Assembly (NCBI GenBank): GCA_963748095.1
Contig: CAVVIO010000064.1
Coordinates: 1 to 38,370, forward strand
Source of the DNA: CAVVIO01 sp963748095
GTDB taxonomy: Bacteria > Bacteroidota > Bacteroidia > Bacteroidales > UBA10428
Length of the DNA stretch: 38,370 bases
Reading direction: 5' to 3'
The position numbers and the translations under genes were made by a program. The notes below the pieces were generated by a model. The model saw only the letters and a list, made by a program, of their open reading frames with translations. It searched no databases and was not told the DNA's origin. Shown in pieces: positions 1 through 9,759 of this stretch (positions within the stretch are counted from its first letter, which is position 1; each line of letters opens with the position of its first letter).

Positions 1-639
1 ACGTGTACTGATCTTGTGATCAGCGATGTGGTAATGCCTGAGTTGGATGGGCTCGAGTTAACAAAAATTATCAAGACAGATATTAATACCAGTCACATTC
101 CTGTGATTCTGTTGACTGCCAAGACAGAAATCGAACATCGTATTGAAGGACTGGAGGTGGGAGCAGACTCCTATATCCCCAAACCTTTTCACCCTCGTCA
201 TCTTATGGTACGGGTCGAAAAGTTGATTGCCAACCGCGAGCTGTTTCGTAAAAACTTCCGGGAATATAACGAAAATCTATCCCGCTCAGAATTGCTGAAA
301 GGTCTTGGTTCCGGTGACCAGAAATTATTAACCGGTCTTATTGAATTTATAGAAGAGAAATTGTCGGATTCAAACCTCAATGCAGATTATCTTTCCGAAC
401 ATATGTTTATGAGTAAAACCCAACTATATCGGAAAATTAAAGCTTTGACCGGATTGACACCACATGGCCTTATTAATAACCTGCGATTAAAAAAGGCTGC
501 ATTTGAACTTAAGCAGGGTGAAAAAACTGTAACTGAAGTCTTTTACGAAACCGGTTTCAACAGCCGTTCCTATTTCTACCAGGCATTTAAGGAAGAATTT
601 GGTGTTTCACCGGGTAATTACGTAATTAATTCAAGATAA
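1..639 (+). CDS. Hybrid two-component system regulator, C-terminal part (receiver + AraC HTH)
   Basis: The frame is open from base 1, so the gene begins upstream of the window. About 212 residues are visible. The first part is the second half of a response-regulator receiver domain: the phospho-acceptor Asp lies in ISDVVMPELDG (codon at 25-27), the conserved Lys is in YIPKPF, and the switch Thr is in LLTAK. After a linker comes a complete AraC/XylS helix-turn-helix domain that includes MSKTQLYRKIKALTG and TGFNSRSYFYQAFKEEFGVSP. A receiver joined to a C-terminal AraC domain at the end of a long protein is typical of Bacteroidota hybrid two-component systems, which sense glycan breakdown products and switch on polysaccharide-utilisation genes. 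The sensor part, and therefore the ligand, is not visible. No SusC/D genes lie downstream in this window. Confidence 0.9.
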   Translation, partial: TCTDLVISDVVMPELDGLELTKIIKTDINTSHIPVILLTAKTEIEHRIEGLEVGADSYIPKPFHPRHLMVRVEKLIANRELFRKNFREYNENLSRSELLKGLGSGDQKLLTGLIEFIEEKLSDSNLNADYLSEHMFMSKTQLYRKIKALTGLTPHGLINNLRLKKAAFELKQGEKTVTEVFYETGFNSRSYFYQAFKEEFGVSPGNYVINSR

Positions 640-915
640 AAATAGTCCAATAGATTCAGGCTTAAGTATTAAAATGTTGCAAAAGCGGACATAGTTAAAT
701 TATTCTATGACAAATACATTTCATAGTAAATCCCGAGTTTGACAACTAATAGATGTAATTAATTGGTATTCAGGTAAAAACCATTTTATTTTTTTTTTGT
801 GCCACTACATTTTCACTGGGATAATATTTTGGGCGGGATTTTTATCCCGATTTCCGTCATTAGCTTTATACCATTTGGATATCGGTGCGAAGCAAAATAA
901 TTTCTATTTAATATT

Positions 916-1441
916 ATATTATGTTAAATAGAATTTTTAAGCTTAAAATGAGGTTGTACATTATTTACAGAAGCCATTATGTTTAACCAGAGAGTGATGT
1001 AGCATTAGTAATTTGCTGTTGTTATGTATGTCGCCAGTATATCCGGATCCGGTTCTGAATTTTTGTTTCTTTTATTTCAGCTTTGAACGTAGCTGAAATC
1101 CCAACATCCAGACGGGAAGAAAAAATATTAAAAATCAAACATTTTTAGATGTGACCCGATGCACAAAAGATTAACGGGTTAAAAACATAAAAATTCATGT
1201 ATACTTATCAACTCAGAATCAAATATTCAATTCTCAGCGGCTTAAAGTATGAGGAAAGTAAATAGCTGGAATTTGCTTCAAGTTAAATTGTTGTCAATTT
1301 TTATAAATATAAAAATTAATCTTAATATATAGTTTAGCAATAGCATCATTCGTACAACTGTTTTTTTTATTAATTTGCCTTTATTGACTTATGTGTAATT
1401 TTTTATAAATAGCCTATAATTAATATTATGTTAAATAGAAT
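916..1441. repeat. 19-base direct repeat pair bracketing about 490 bases; left copy also inverted
   Basis: The 19-mer ATATTATGTTAAATAGAAT occurs at 916-934 and again at 1423-1441. The left copy is also the right arm of a perfect 10-base inverted repeat (TTCTATTTAA at 902-911, TTAAATAGAA at 924-933); the right copy lacks the left arm. The flanked segment has no gene. This could be the scar of a small mobile element or a shared 3'-end element; low sequence complexity makes either reading weak. Confidence 0.45.
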
Positions 1442-1451
1442 ATTTTAAAAT

Positions 1452-1481
1452 AAAGGAGAAGTCATTAAAAGCCTCTCCTTT
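1452..1481 (-). terminator. Rho-independent terminator of the TPR gene
   Basis: The arms AAAGGAGA (1452-1459) and TCTCCTTT (1474-1481) form a stem just past the stop codon of the minus-strand gene. On the minus strand the stem is followed by ATTTTAAAAT, a short T-rich tail. It could also stop transcripts arriving from the left. Confidence 0.75.
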
Positions 1482-1494
1482 TATTTATTTTGAA

Positions 1495-2841
1495 TTACTG
1501 CTGTTCTGTTGAAGTGTCAGCTGGTTGTTGCGTTCCTCCACCAGTTAATGAATCAATTTTTTCCTTTATATCGTTAAACTTATCCATCATTTTCAACCTG
1601 TAATAGATAGTTTTTAAAGTCTGTAATGTGTTGTCATCTTTTGGATCAATCTCATGTGCTTTTTCCATATACGGAATAGCTTTTGACAATTCCTCATCAG
1701 CTGCCTTTTTTGCTATTTCATATTTCTGGTTATCGGCTATTGCATTTGCTGCATCGTACATCTTTGCTGCTATGTTATAATACAACACTCCCAGGTTGTA
1801 ATAACCATTAAAAAATGTAGAATCCATTTCAATACACTTCTTATAGGTTGCTATTGCCTTATCTTTTTCCCCTAATTTATCATAAAGGGTTCCTTCAGCA
1901 AATACAAAAGAAACATTAGTGGAATCACTCTTCTGTGCAAGTTTTAAGTAATCCATAGCCTCTTTTGATTTTCCAGCCACGAGGTAATAACGTATTAATT
2001 CTACCAGAATCGCCTGATTATCAGGAAATTTTTTAAATCCAAGATCTAAAACTTTTACTCCGGCTGCAGTATCGCCAATTGTAAAATATTCCTTTTTAAG
2101 ATTGGCATACAGATCAGGTTTCGGGTAATTATATTTTCGTGCCAGTTCATAGTATTTTATTGATTCCTGGTGTAAACCTGCCAGTCCTGCAACCAAGCCG
2201 GCATTATAATAAATTAATGTATCAATAGCATTACTTGTAGTATCCTGATTATCAATTTTGAGTACTTCTTTAAAACTTCCAAGACAGGCTTTATAATCCT
2301 CATCGCTGTATTGTTCTATTGCCAGTGAAGTATATAATTTCTTTAATTTGTCCATATCTTCTTTATAGTCCTTCGAATCTTTCAGTTCCGGCTCGAGTTG
2401 CACTGCTTTATCAAACGATTTGACAGCTTCTGGTAATGGATTATCATAAATTTTATTTATTTCTTTCCATTTACTTAATTTACCATCTTTAAAAGTCAAA
2501 ATGATCTTCGGATAAGTCATTTCTTCAATTTTAGATCCTCCCTCCTGTGTTGTTTTAACTTCTTTGGCATTCCCAAAATAGATTTTCGCTTCCGGTTCAG
2601 ACATTCCATACCGTAAGTACTGAAGATTGACATTAAAAATGTCCATCATTAACTCACCTCTATTTATCCAGGTCTTTGCTTTTTCACTTTTTTTGGGATT
2701 AGCTATATCTTTATCGCTTTTCTCGAGTTGTTTTTCGAGTCCGGTATAATTTAAAACATTACTCGCCTGAGGCAACTCCTGCGCCTGCAACATATATAAA
2801 GATATAAAGCAGAATAAAATAAGCGTACTTAATCGTTTCAT
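1495..2841 (-). CDS. Exported TPR-repeat protein
   Basis: The protein is 448 residues and starts with a signal peptide (MKRLSTLILFCFISLYMLQAQ, likely cut after the AQ near residue 20), so it is exported to the periplasm or outer membrane. Residues about 70-125 hold a small segment ending in ILTFKDGKLSKW that resembles a SmpA/BamE-like beta unit; this likeness is tentative. From about 135 to 430 there are at least five TPR motifs, for example AIATYKKCIEMDSTFFNGYY with NLGVLYYNIA next to it. The C-terminus is a Thr/Gln/Pro-rich tail. TPR proteins of this kind act as scaffolds for cell-envelope complexes; no specific partner can be named. It has its own terminator and is separated from gyrA by 162 bases, so it is probably transcribed alone. 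Confidence 0.85.
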   Translation of the reverse strand: MKRLSTLILFCFISLYMLQAQELPQASNVLNYTGLEKQLEKSDKDIANPKKSEKAKTWINRGELMMDIFNVNLQYLRYGMSEPEAKIYFGNAKEVKTTQEGGSKIEEMTYPKIILTFKDGKLSKWKEINKIYDNPLPEAVKSFDKAVQLEPELKDSKDYKEDMDKLKKLYTSLAIEQYSDEDYKACLGSFKEVLKIDNQDTTSNAIDTLIYYNAGLVAGLAGLHQESIKYYELARKYNYPKPDLYANLKKEYFTIGDTAAGVKVLDLGFKKFPDNQAILVELIRYYLVAGKSKEAMDYLKLAQKSDSTNVSFVFAEGTLYDKLGEKDKAIATYKKCIEMDSTFFNGYYNLGVLYYNIAAKMYDAANAIADNQKYEIAKKAADEELSKAIPYMEKAHEIDPKDDNTLQTLKTIYYRLKMMDKFNDIKEKIDSLTGGGTQQPADTSTEQQ

Positions 2842-2915
2842 TTTTATTTGTGTTTAAATTCGATTTTTATTTTCAGCAAAAATATAATTTAATTAAAATA
2901 CTCCAAATATTTTGC

Positions 2916-2923
2916 CAAAGATA
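2916..2923 (-). promoter_or_regulatory. Candidate -7 box for the TPR gene
   Basis: The minus strand reads TATCTTTG, a full match to the Bacteroidota -7 element TAnnTTTG, about 75 bases ahead of the start codon. A TTGG at 2937-2940 is only 13 bases upstream, too close for a normal -33 element, so support rests on the -7 box alone. Confidence 0.4.
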
Positions 2924-3003
2924 ATTGCATAATTAACCAATTACATTAGCAACAGTATCAGCTTAAATATGCATTACCGGAATTTTTGAAAAATTACACG
3001 AAA

Positions 3004-5523
3004 TTAATCCTCAGTATTATCTTCATTCTCATCATTTTCTGTGTCTGAATTTACGTTACTATTGGAATTGATAATACTTGTAACAGCAGCTATTGTATCA
3101 TCGTTCCGCAGATTAATAAGCCGAACACCCTGAGTAGCTCTTCCCATCGCCCGCATACCTGAAACCGCCAGACGTATTGTAAGACCCGATTTATTGATAA
3201 TCATCAGATCGTTATCGTCGTTAACAGCTTTAATAGCAATAAGTGCTCCTGTTTTTTCCGTAATATTGATAGTTTTAACTCCTTTACCTCCGCGGTTGGT
3301 AATGCGGTAAATTTCGCTGCCATCTTCCGGATCATTCAGATAAGTACGTTTACCGTAACCCTTTTCTGAAACAACAAGAATGGTTTCATTAACATCTTCC
3401 ACGCAGACCATTCCCACCACTGCATCATCAGGAGCCGAAAACCGGATACCCATCACTCCCGATGCATTTCTGCCTACCGGTCGTACTGTTTTTTCGTGAA
3501 AACGTATGGCCTTACCTGATCTTACTGCCAAAATAATTTCGTGATTACCGCTGGTTAAGCGTGCTTCAATAAGGCTATCCCCCTCCCTTATATTAATGGC
3601 ATTAATACCGTTTTGCCGCGGGTGCGAGTATGCTTTCAGCGATGTTTTTTTGATAATACCTTTCCGGGTACACATCACAATATAATTATTGTCGAGATAT
3701 TCCTGTTCGAACAGGTTCTTAACATTTATAAAAGCCAGTACTTTATCATCCTGTTCTATATTTATCAGGTTTTGAATAGCACGGCCTTTTGAAATACGCA
3801 CACCCTCCGGAATTTCATATACCTTTTTCCAGTAACATTTACCTTTCTCTGTGAAAAAGAGCATGGTATTGTGCATGGTAGCATGGAACATATGTTCCAG
3901 AAAATCTTCATCACGTGTAGTGCTTCCTTTGGAACCTACTCCTCCCCGCTGTTGGGTTCTGAAATCAGTAAGCGGGGTACGCTTGATATATCCCAGGTGT
4001 GAGATGGTAATGATCATATCATCATCAGCGTAGAAATCCTCCGGATTAAATTCTTCGGCATTGGGAATAATTTCTGTCCGACGTTCATCTCCATATTTTT
4101 CTTTTACTTCGGCGATTTCATCCTTAATAATCTGCATTCTTAATGATTCATCAGAAAGAACATTTTTCAGGTAGGTAATCAGTTTCATCAACTCATCATA
4201 ATCCTGACGGATTTTATCCCTTTCTAATCCGGTCAGCCGTTGGAGACGCATATCAAGAATAGCTTTGGCCTGCACTTCGGAAAGTTCAAAAGAGGACATC
4301 AATCCGTCTCTTGCTTCATCTGGTGTTTTTGAAGCACGGATAAGGGCAATTACTTCATCGAGATGATCGAGAGCTATCAGCAGACCCTCCAGGATATGTG
4401 CCTTCTTTTCGGATTGTTCAAGGTCATATTGTGTGCGTCGGATAATAACTTCATGCCGGTGTTCTACAAAATATTTTATAAGCTGTTGTAAATTCAGCAT
4501 TTTTGGCCGGCCTTTCACCAGGGCAATGTTATTAACATTAAACGAGGTTTGCAGTTGTGTATACTTATACAACTTATTCAGTACTACACCAGCCTGTGCT
4601 TCTTTTTTAAGAATAATAACGATGCGTAATCCGTTCCGGTCCGATTCATCATTTATATAGGATATACCATCGATCTTTTTTTCGTTAATAAGTTCCGCTG
4701 TTTTGCGGATCATTTCAGCCTTGTTAACCTGATAAGGAATTTCAGTAACAATGATCTTTTCACGTCCGCTTGATGTAATCTCCACCTCGGTTTTTGCCCT
4801 TAGCACAATACGTCCTCTTCCTGTCTCAAAAGCGTCTTTCACACCCTGGTAACCGTAAATAATTCCTCCGGTTGGAAAATCGGGAGCTTTCACATGTACC
4901 ATCAGATCTTCAATCGGAATATCGTTGTTGTCGATATAGGCATTAATAGCATTGCAAACTTCACGCAGGTTGTGCGGAGCCATGTTTGTAGCCATACCAA
5001 CAGCAATCCCTGAAGCTCCGTTTACAAGTAATAACGGTATTCGGGTAGGCAGTACGGTAGGTTCTTCGAGTGTATCGTCAAAATTAAGTTGAAAATCAAC
5101 TGTATTTTTATCAATATCTGATAATGTTTCTTCAGCAATTTTTTGCAAACGCGCTTCAGTATAACGCATGGCAGCCGGACTGTCTCCATCCATAGAACCG
5201 AAGTTACCCTGACCATCGACCAGTGGATAGCGAAGCGACCAATTCTGGGCCATGCGAACCATAGCGTCGTATACCGATGTATCACCGTGAGGGTGGTACT
5301 TTCCGAGCACCTCTCCTACTATTCTTGCCGATTTTTTAAACGGTCGGTTAGACATAACGCCAAGATCCGACATACCAAACAACACCCTTCGGTGTACAGG
5401 TTTCAATCCATCTCGTACATCAGGAAGGGCACGTGATACAATTACCGACATAGAATAATCTATGTAGGCTGACTTCATTTCTTCTTCAATGTTGATCTTG
5501 ATTATTCTTTCACCTTCAGCCAT
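3004..5523 (-). CDS. gyrA: DNA gyrase subunit A
   Basis: The 839-residue protein matches GyrA along its whole length. It introduces negative supercoils with GyrB using ATP. The breakage-reunion domain fills roughly residues 10-500, with the catalytic tyrosine at Tyr121 in AAMRYTEARL and the quinolone-pocket segment HPHGDTSVYDAMVRMAQ near residue 77. The positions equivalent to E. coli Ser83 and Asp87 are Thr82 and Asp86, neither a classic resistance change. The C-terminal beta-pinwheel follows; QQRGGVGSKG near residue 522 is a slightly altered GyrA box, and RGGKGVKT lies further on. A GyrA box favours GyrA over ParC. The C-terminus is an acidic Asp/Glu/Asn tail. The gene is divergent from clpC over a 220-base gap. 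Confidence 0.97.
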   Translation of the reverse strand: MAEGERIIKINIEEEMKSAYIDYSMSVIVSRALPDVRDGLKPVHRRVLFGMSDLGVMSNRPFKKSARIVGEVLGKYHPHGDTSVYDAMVRMAQNWSLRYPLVDGQGNFGSMDGDSPAAMRYTEARLQKIAEETLSDIDKNTVDFQLNFDDTLEEPTVLPTRIPLLLVNGASGIAVGMATNMAPHNLREVCNAINAYIDNNDIPIEDLMVHVKAPDFPTGGIIYGYQGVKDAFETGRGRIVLRAKTEVEITSSGREKIIVTEIPYQVNKAEMIRKTAELINEKKIDGISYINDESDRNGLRIVIILKKEAQAGVVLNKLYKYTQLQTSFNVNNIALVKGRPKMLNLQQLIKYFVEHRHEVIIRRTQYDLEQSEKKAHILEGLLIALDHLDEVIALIRASKTPDEARDGLMSSFELSEVQAKAILDMRLQRLTGLERDKIRQDYDELMKLITYLKNVLSDESLRMQIIKDEIAEVKEKYGDERRTEIIPNAEEFNPEDFYADDDMIITISHLGYIKRTPLTDFRTQQRGGVGSKGSTTRDEDFLEHMFHATMHNTMLFFTEKGKCYWKKVYEIPEGVRISKGRAIQNLINIEQDDKVLAFINVKNLFEQEYLDNNYIVMCTRKGIIKKTSLKAYSHPRQNGINAINIREGDSLIEARLTSGNHEIILAVRSGKAIRFHEKTVRPVGRNASGVMGIRFSAPDDAVVGMVCVEDVNETILVVSEKGYGKRTYLNDPEDGSEIYRITNRGGKGVKTINITEKTGALIAIKAVNDDNDLMIINKSGLTIRLAVSGMRAMGRATQGVRLINLRNDDTIAAVTSIINSNSNVNSDTENDENEDNTED

Positions 5524-5565
5524 ATCAATGTGTTAAAAAACTATTTATTTGAATTTTGGAAGTTG

Positions 5566-5573
5566 CAAATTTA
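5566..5573 (-). promoter_or_regulatory. Candidate -7 box for gyrA
   Basis: The minus strand reads TAAATTTG, matching TAnnTTTG, 43 bases ahead of the gyrA start codon. No clear TTG -33 element is seen at the normal spacing. Confidence 0.45.
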
Positions 5574-5691
5574 TATCTTTTTTAGAAAAGAACGAAACCG
5601 CTAAGGTATGGATTTATTCTCTTTTTAATGACTAATAAAAGATCATAATTATTAACACCAATATGTTTATAAAAGGTTCTATTTTTATTAG

Positions 5692-5699
5692 TATATTTG
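5692..5699 (+). promoter_or_regulatory. Candidate -7 box for clpC
   Basis: TATATTTG matches TAnnTTTG and lies 45 bases ahead of the first ATG of clpC. It is divergent from the gyrA box, so the 220-base gap probably carries both promoters. No CIRCE-like or CtsR-like inverted repeat was seen. Confidence 0.5.
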
Positions 5700-5743
5700 C
5701 AGATGGAAATATCAAGGTAACAAAAGGATTCAAAAGGTAATTT

Positions 5744-8302
5744 ATGAAATTTATGGATGCAAAATTTTCGCAACGGATAAAGGATGTACTTTCTTATAGT
5801 AAGGAAGAAGCGATCAGGTTGGGTAATTCGGAAATAGGCCCTGAGCATCTTTTTTTAGGTATCCTAAGGGAAGGTGAAGGTGTGGCCATTGATGTTCTGA
5901 TTACCCTTGGCGCAAATCTTTATGATATCAGAAAAGATGTGGAGACTACATTAGATCCTTCGGGACCAGTGAAGTTGACAGAAACGGATAATCTTCCTTT
6001 ACTAAAATCCTCAGAAAGAATACTTAAGCTGGTGTATCTTGAAGCCAAATCGCTCAAGAAAACTACTATAGATACAGGCCACTTATTACTTGCACTTATT
6101 AAGGACGAGAATAGCGTAGTTGCCAAAGTATTGGACGAACATTATATTAATTATGAAAAGGTGCGCAGGGAACTTGAACGCGACGTAGATGAACGTACTG
6201 AAAAATTAGAACCCAAGGCAGAATTTTCAAATGAGGAAGATGATGGGGGAAGTTCATTTGGAACCGGAGGAAAAAGTTCAGGAGGAGAACCTAACCAGAA
6301 AACAAGTTCTGATACCCCTGTACTGGATAATTTTGGCATCGATCTTACTAAGGCTGCTGAAGAAGATAAACTGGACCCAATAGTTGGCAGGGAAAGGGAA
6401 ATTGAGCGGCTGGCTCAGATATTAAGCCGTCGTAAAAAGAACAACCCTATACTAATAGGCGAACCGGGCGTAGGAAAATCGGCTATAGCCGAAGGACTTG
6501 CCATGCGTATTATTCAACGAAAAGTTTCACGTGTATTGTTTGGGAAACGGGTAGTGACGCTCGACCTGGCATCAATAGTAGCCGGTACTAAGTACCGCGG
6601 TCAGTTTGAGGAACGTATGAAAGCCATACTGAACGAATTACAGAAAACATCGGATGTGATTCTTTTTATCGACGAAATACATACGATTGTTGGTGCAGGA
6701 GGTGCTACCGGCTCTCTTGATGCTGCCAATATGCTTAAACCTGCACTAGCAAGAGGTGAGATACAATGTATCGGGGCAACCACATTGGATGAGTACAGGC
6801 AACATATTGAAAAAGACGGCGCTCTGGAACGCAGGTTCCAGAAAGTGATGGTAGAACCGACCAGTATTCACGAAACCATTGAGATACTGAATAATATCAA
6901 AGAAAGATACGAAGACCATCACAATGTGATGTATACTCCCGAAGCAATAGATGCCTGCGTTAAGTTAACCAACAGGTATATTACCGACAGGTTATTACCC
7001 GACAAGGCCATCGACGCCCTTGATGAATCGGGTTCGAGAGTGCATATTTCAAATATTGTGGTTCCGAAATCAATTTTGGAACTCGAGAAAAAGGTAGAAG
7101 AAACCAAAAAGGAAAAAATCAAAGCCGTAAAGAATCAGAATTTTGAAAAAGCGGCTAACTTCCGCGATAAGGAAAAAGAATTCTACGAACAGCTTGAAGA
7201 AGAAAAACAGAGGTGGGAAAAAGAACTTTCGCTTAACCGCGAAGTTGTGGATGCCGAAAAGGTTGCCGAAGTAGTGGCAATGATGACGGGAGTTCCTGTA
7301 CAGCGTATCGCTCAGGCCGAGGGTTCTCGCCTGCTGAAAATGAGTGATGAACTCAGGGACAGTGTTATCGGTCAGGAAGAAGCTATTAATAAGGTAGTAA
7401 AATCTATCCAGCGTAACCGAGCAGGATTGAAGGATCCTAATAAGCCAATTGGTTCGTTCATATTTCTGGGACCTACCGGTGTTGGTAAAACACAGCTTGC
7501 AAAAGTACTGGCACGTTATTTATTCGACTCCTACGATAACATGATACGGATTGACATGAGTGAGTATATGGAAAAATTCTCTGTTTCGCGACTTGTGGGA
7601 GCACCTCCGGGTTATATAGGTTATGAAGAGGGCGGACAACTTACTGAAAAAGTGCGTAGAAAACCCTATTCGGTTGTATTGCTCGATGAAATTGAAAAAG
7701 CACACCCCGATGTTTTCCATTTGCTTCTTCAGGTTCTTGACGAGGGTCAACTAACTGACAGTCTGGGGAGAAGGGTAGATTTCAGAAATACAATTATTAT
7801 CATGACATCGAATATAGGTACCCGTCAGTTGAAGGACTTTGGACAGGGTGTCGGATTCAATACAAATTCACGTCAGGTAAATAATAACGAATATGTGAAA
7901 AGTGTTATTCAGAGTGCCTTGAAAAAAGTATTTGCACCTGAATTTCTCAACCGTCTCGATGATGTGGTACTATTCAATGCTTTGACGCGCGACGATATTC
8001 ACAAGATTATCGATCTGGAACTGGAAGGACTATATGAACGTATCAATAGCCTGGGTTATGAAGTGAAACTTACTCCATCAGCAAAGGATTTCATAGCTGA
8101 AAAGGGCTATGATGTTCAATTCGGAGCCCGTCCGTTGAAAAGGTCTATTCAGAAATACCTGGAAGATCCTATGGCAGAAGTGATCATTAAAGCCGATATT
8201 AAAGAAGGTGATATTATATCGGTAGGATTCAGTAAAAAGAATGAAGAGATCACTATAAAAGTAGTTCACAAAGAAGAAGAAACAAAAATGCTGAAAGAAT
8301 AG
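5744..8302 (+). CDS. clpC: ATP-dependent Clp protease ATP-binding subunit ClpC
   Basis: This 852-residue Hsp100 unfoldase feeds substrates to ClpP. An N-terminal double Clp-N repeat (about 1-145) is followed by a Gly/Ser-rich linker (about 160-185). The first AAA+ module has Walker A GEPGVGKS near residue 239 and Walker B ILFIDEIHT. A UVR-like coiled-coil middle segment (NFEKAANFRDKEKEF, about 465-480) separates it from the second AAA+ module with Walker A GPTGVGKT near 576 and Walker B VVLLDEIEKAHPDV. The UVR segment and short M-domain make this ClpC rather than ClpB or ClpA. Two starts are possible, ATG 5744 and ATG 5753 (MDAKFSQRIK); neither has a strong ribosome site. A strong terminator follows, so it is probably monocistronic. 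Confidence 0.96.
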   Translation: MKFMDAKFSQRIKDVLSYSKEEAIRLGNSEIGPEHLFLGILREGEGVAIDVLITLGANLYDIRKDVETTLDPSGPVKLTETDNLPLLKSSERILKLVYLEAKSLKKTTIDTGHLLLALIKDENSVVAKVLDEHYINYEKVRRELERDVDERTEKLEPKAEFSNEEDDGGSSFGTGGKSSGGEPNQKTSSDTPVLDNFGIDLTKAAEEDKLDPIVGREREIERLAQILSRRKKNNPILIGEPGVGKSAIAEGLAMRIIQRKVSRVLFGKRVVTLDLASIVAGTKYRGQFEERMKAILNELQKTSDVILFIDEIHTIVGAGGATGSLDAANMLKPALARGEIQCIGATTLDEYRQHIEKDGALERRFQKVMVEPTSIHETIEILNNIKERYEDHHNVMYTPEAIDACVKLTNRYITDRLLPDKAIDALDESGSRVHISNIVVPKSILELEKKVEETKKEKIKAVKNQNFEKAANFRDKEKEFYEQLEEEKQRWEKELSLNREVVDAEKVAEVVAMMTGVPVQRIAQAEGSRLLKMSDELRDSVIGQEEAINKVVKSIQRNRAGLKDPNKPIGSFIFLGPTGVGKTQLAKVLARYLFDSYDNMIRIDMSEYMEKFSVSRLVGAPPGYIGYEEGGQLTEKVRRKPYSVVLLDEIEKAHPDVFHLLLQVLDEGQLTDSLGRRVDFRNTIIIMTSNIGTRQLKDFGQGVGFNTNSRQVNNNEYVKSVIQSALKKVFAPEFLNRLDDVVLFNALTRDDIHKIIDLELEGLYERINSLGYEVKLTPSAKDFIAEKGYDVQFGARPLKRSIQKYLEDPMAEVIIKADIKEGDIISVGFSKKNEEITIKVVHKEEETKMLKE

Positions 8303-8330
8303 GATTTAATCCTAAAACTTATAATTAAAG

Positions 8331-8364
8331 AAAGCAGGAGTCTCCGGACTCCTGCTTTTTTATT
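8331..8364 (+). terminator. Strong Rho-independent terminator after clpC
   Basis: A perfect 12-bp stem (AAAGCAGGAGTC at 8331-8342 and GACTCCTGCTTT at 8347-8358) with a TCCG loop is followed by a T-run and lies 28 bases past the clpC stop. Confidence 0.92.
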
Positions 8365-8456
8365 ACACTCATAGGACCTGTTCCTTCTGCTTCTTGAAAA
8401 GTGGTATGCATTCAAACATCGTTTGCATAAAATTTTTAATTTTAAGATACATCCCT

Positions 8457-8464
8457 TACCTTTG
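8457..8464 (+). promoter_or_regulatory. Candidate -7 box for the FemAB-like gene
   Basis: TACCTTTG matches TAnnTTTG and lies 57 bases ahead of the ATG at 8522, between the clpC terminator and the gene. A TTTG at 8422-8425 is too far upstream to be a normal -33 element. Confidence 0.4.
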
Positions 8465-8521
8465 TAAACCTCATACATTAAAAGGCAATCGCCTTATAAT
8501 TTTTCAAAATAATACATTATC

Positions 8522-9653
8522 ATGCAGATACGGATACGTCCTAAATCATTGCATCATAAATCTTCCGGCTCCATACTTCAGCAAACGGCCTACTGGGGAA
8601 AAGTTAAGGAGAATCAGGGATTTCAGACCATGGTTTTTGAAATGGAATTAGTAATTACCGGAAATCATCCGCGTAATAAACACAGGAATAGAGAAATCAT
8701 TTCAGAAGATATTCTGGTAGTTTTGCGTAATATTGGATCGGGTGCTTCAATGGCTTATATTCCATACGGTCCTGCATTTGATCCTGGAGAGGAAGAGCGA
8801 GGGCGATTTTTGGAGGAACTTTCCGAATCTCTTCGTACCTATCTCCCACTTGGTTGCATTCTTATCCGATATGATCTGGCCATGGGAATCGGTATGGGTT
8901 GCCGACGAGAACAGGTATAATTCTGAAGGAATATGGATGGGGCCTCCAGCACCAGTAACAAGGGAGCTTAGGATGAATTTTGACACAAAAAAAAGAAATC
9001 TTCGTAAGTCACCTACAGACATACTTCCCTCCCACACTATCTTTCTTGATCTCAAGAAAGAGGAAGAAATTCTTTTGCGGCAAATGAAATCGAAGACGCG
9101 TTATAACATCAGACTGGCACTTCGTAAAGGGATAAAAGTACACGAACTCGACACGGACGGACTGTCCCTATGGTATAATTTATACAAACAAACGGCAATC
9201 CGCAATGGAATTACCCTGCACGATCCTGAATATTTCAGCACCGTATTAAAAACCAAGGTTTCGGAATCGCCGTCAAATTCCACAGTACATCTGCTACTTG
9301 CAGAAGCTGATGGTGATCCGCTGGCTGCTATGTTCCTGGCTATTTCGGGCAAACGGGCAACTTATCTTTACGGAGCTTCTTCATCTGTACATCGCGAAAT
9401 GATGGGCACTTATGCCCTGCAATGGAATGCCATTCGTAAAGCCCGGGAAACAGGCTGTAAAGAATACGACCTTTTTGGCATTTCAGAAACTCCGGATCCC
9501 TCCCATCCTATGTACGGACTTTACAGATTTAAGACTGGTTTCGGAGGATATAAATACCACAGGCAGGGTTGCTGGGATTATCCGTTTAATGCCGAACAAT
9601 ACGAAATATATCGCTCAGTTGAAATGAATAGTACCGGGTACCATCTGAGTTAA
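8522..9653 (+). CDS. FemAB/FemX-type peptidoglycan aminoacyltransferase, frameshifted
   Basis: Two overlapping frames together encode one protein of about 376 residues, the usual size for the FemAB family (GNAT-fold enzymes that add amino acids from aminoacyl-tRNA to lipid II or make related peptide bonds). The first frame carries the N-terminal half up to LIRYDL. The second carries PWESVWVADENRY through MKSKTRYNIRLALRKG (a typical family motif), LYGASSSVHREMMGTYALQWNAIRKA and YRFKTGFGG to the C-terminus. The frames join at GG 8878-8879: removing one G gives continuous RYDLPWESVW. The coding start is the ATG at 8522; an ATG-like start at 8733 in the second frame is an artefact. Both halves are well conserved, which favours sequence error over decay. 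The exact amino acid and acceptor cannot be told. Confidence 0.8.
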
Positions 9654-9759
9654 ATCCAGGATAAGTTGATATCAGCTCATTAGAAAAATACTTTAGGTAT
9701 TTAATAATCGTGATTTAAAGAATTCTTAATTCTAAATTCATGGTAAGTAAAAGGAAATA

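Larger units (their letters stand above)
640..1494. other. Gene-free AT-rich stretch of 855 bases
   Basis: No reading frame with protein-like composition is seen on either strand. The stretch holds a small perfect hairpin at 834-849 (CGGGAT, TTTT loop, ATCCCG) without a T-tract, an inverted repeat at 902-933, a 19-base direct repeat (916-934 and 1423-1441), and at its right end the terminator of the minus-strand TPR gene. It separates the regulator from a gene on the opposite strand, so it is mostly shared 3' flank. Confidence 0.6.

Noticed and set aside
5272..5283. GyrA Thr82 as a quinolone-resistance change.
   Set aside because: Thr at this position occurs in wild-type GyrA of several Bacteroidota as far as I know, and Asp86 is intact; resistance cannot be claimed.
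8733..9653. A separate FemAB gene starting at 8733.
   Set aside because: The first 45 residues of that frame are a shadow of the upstream half; the family sequence continues across the frame break at 8878.
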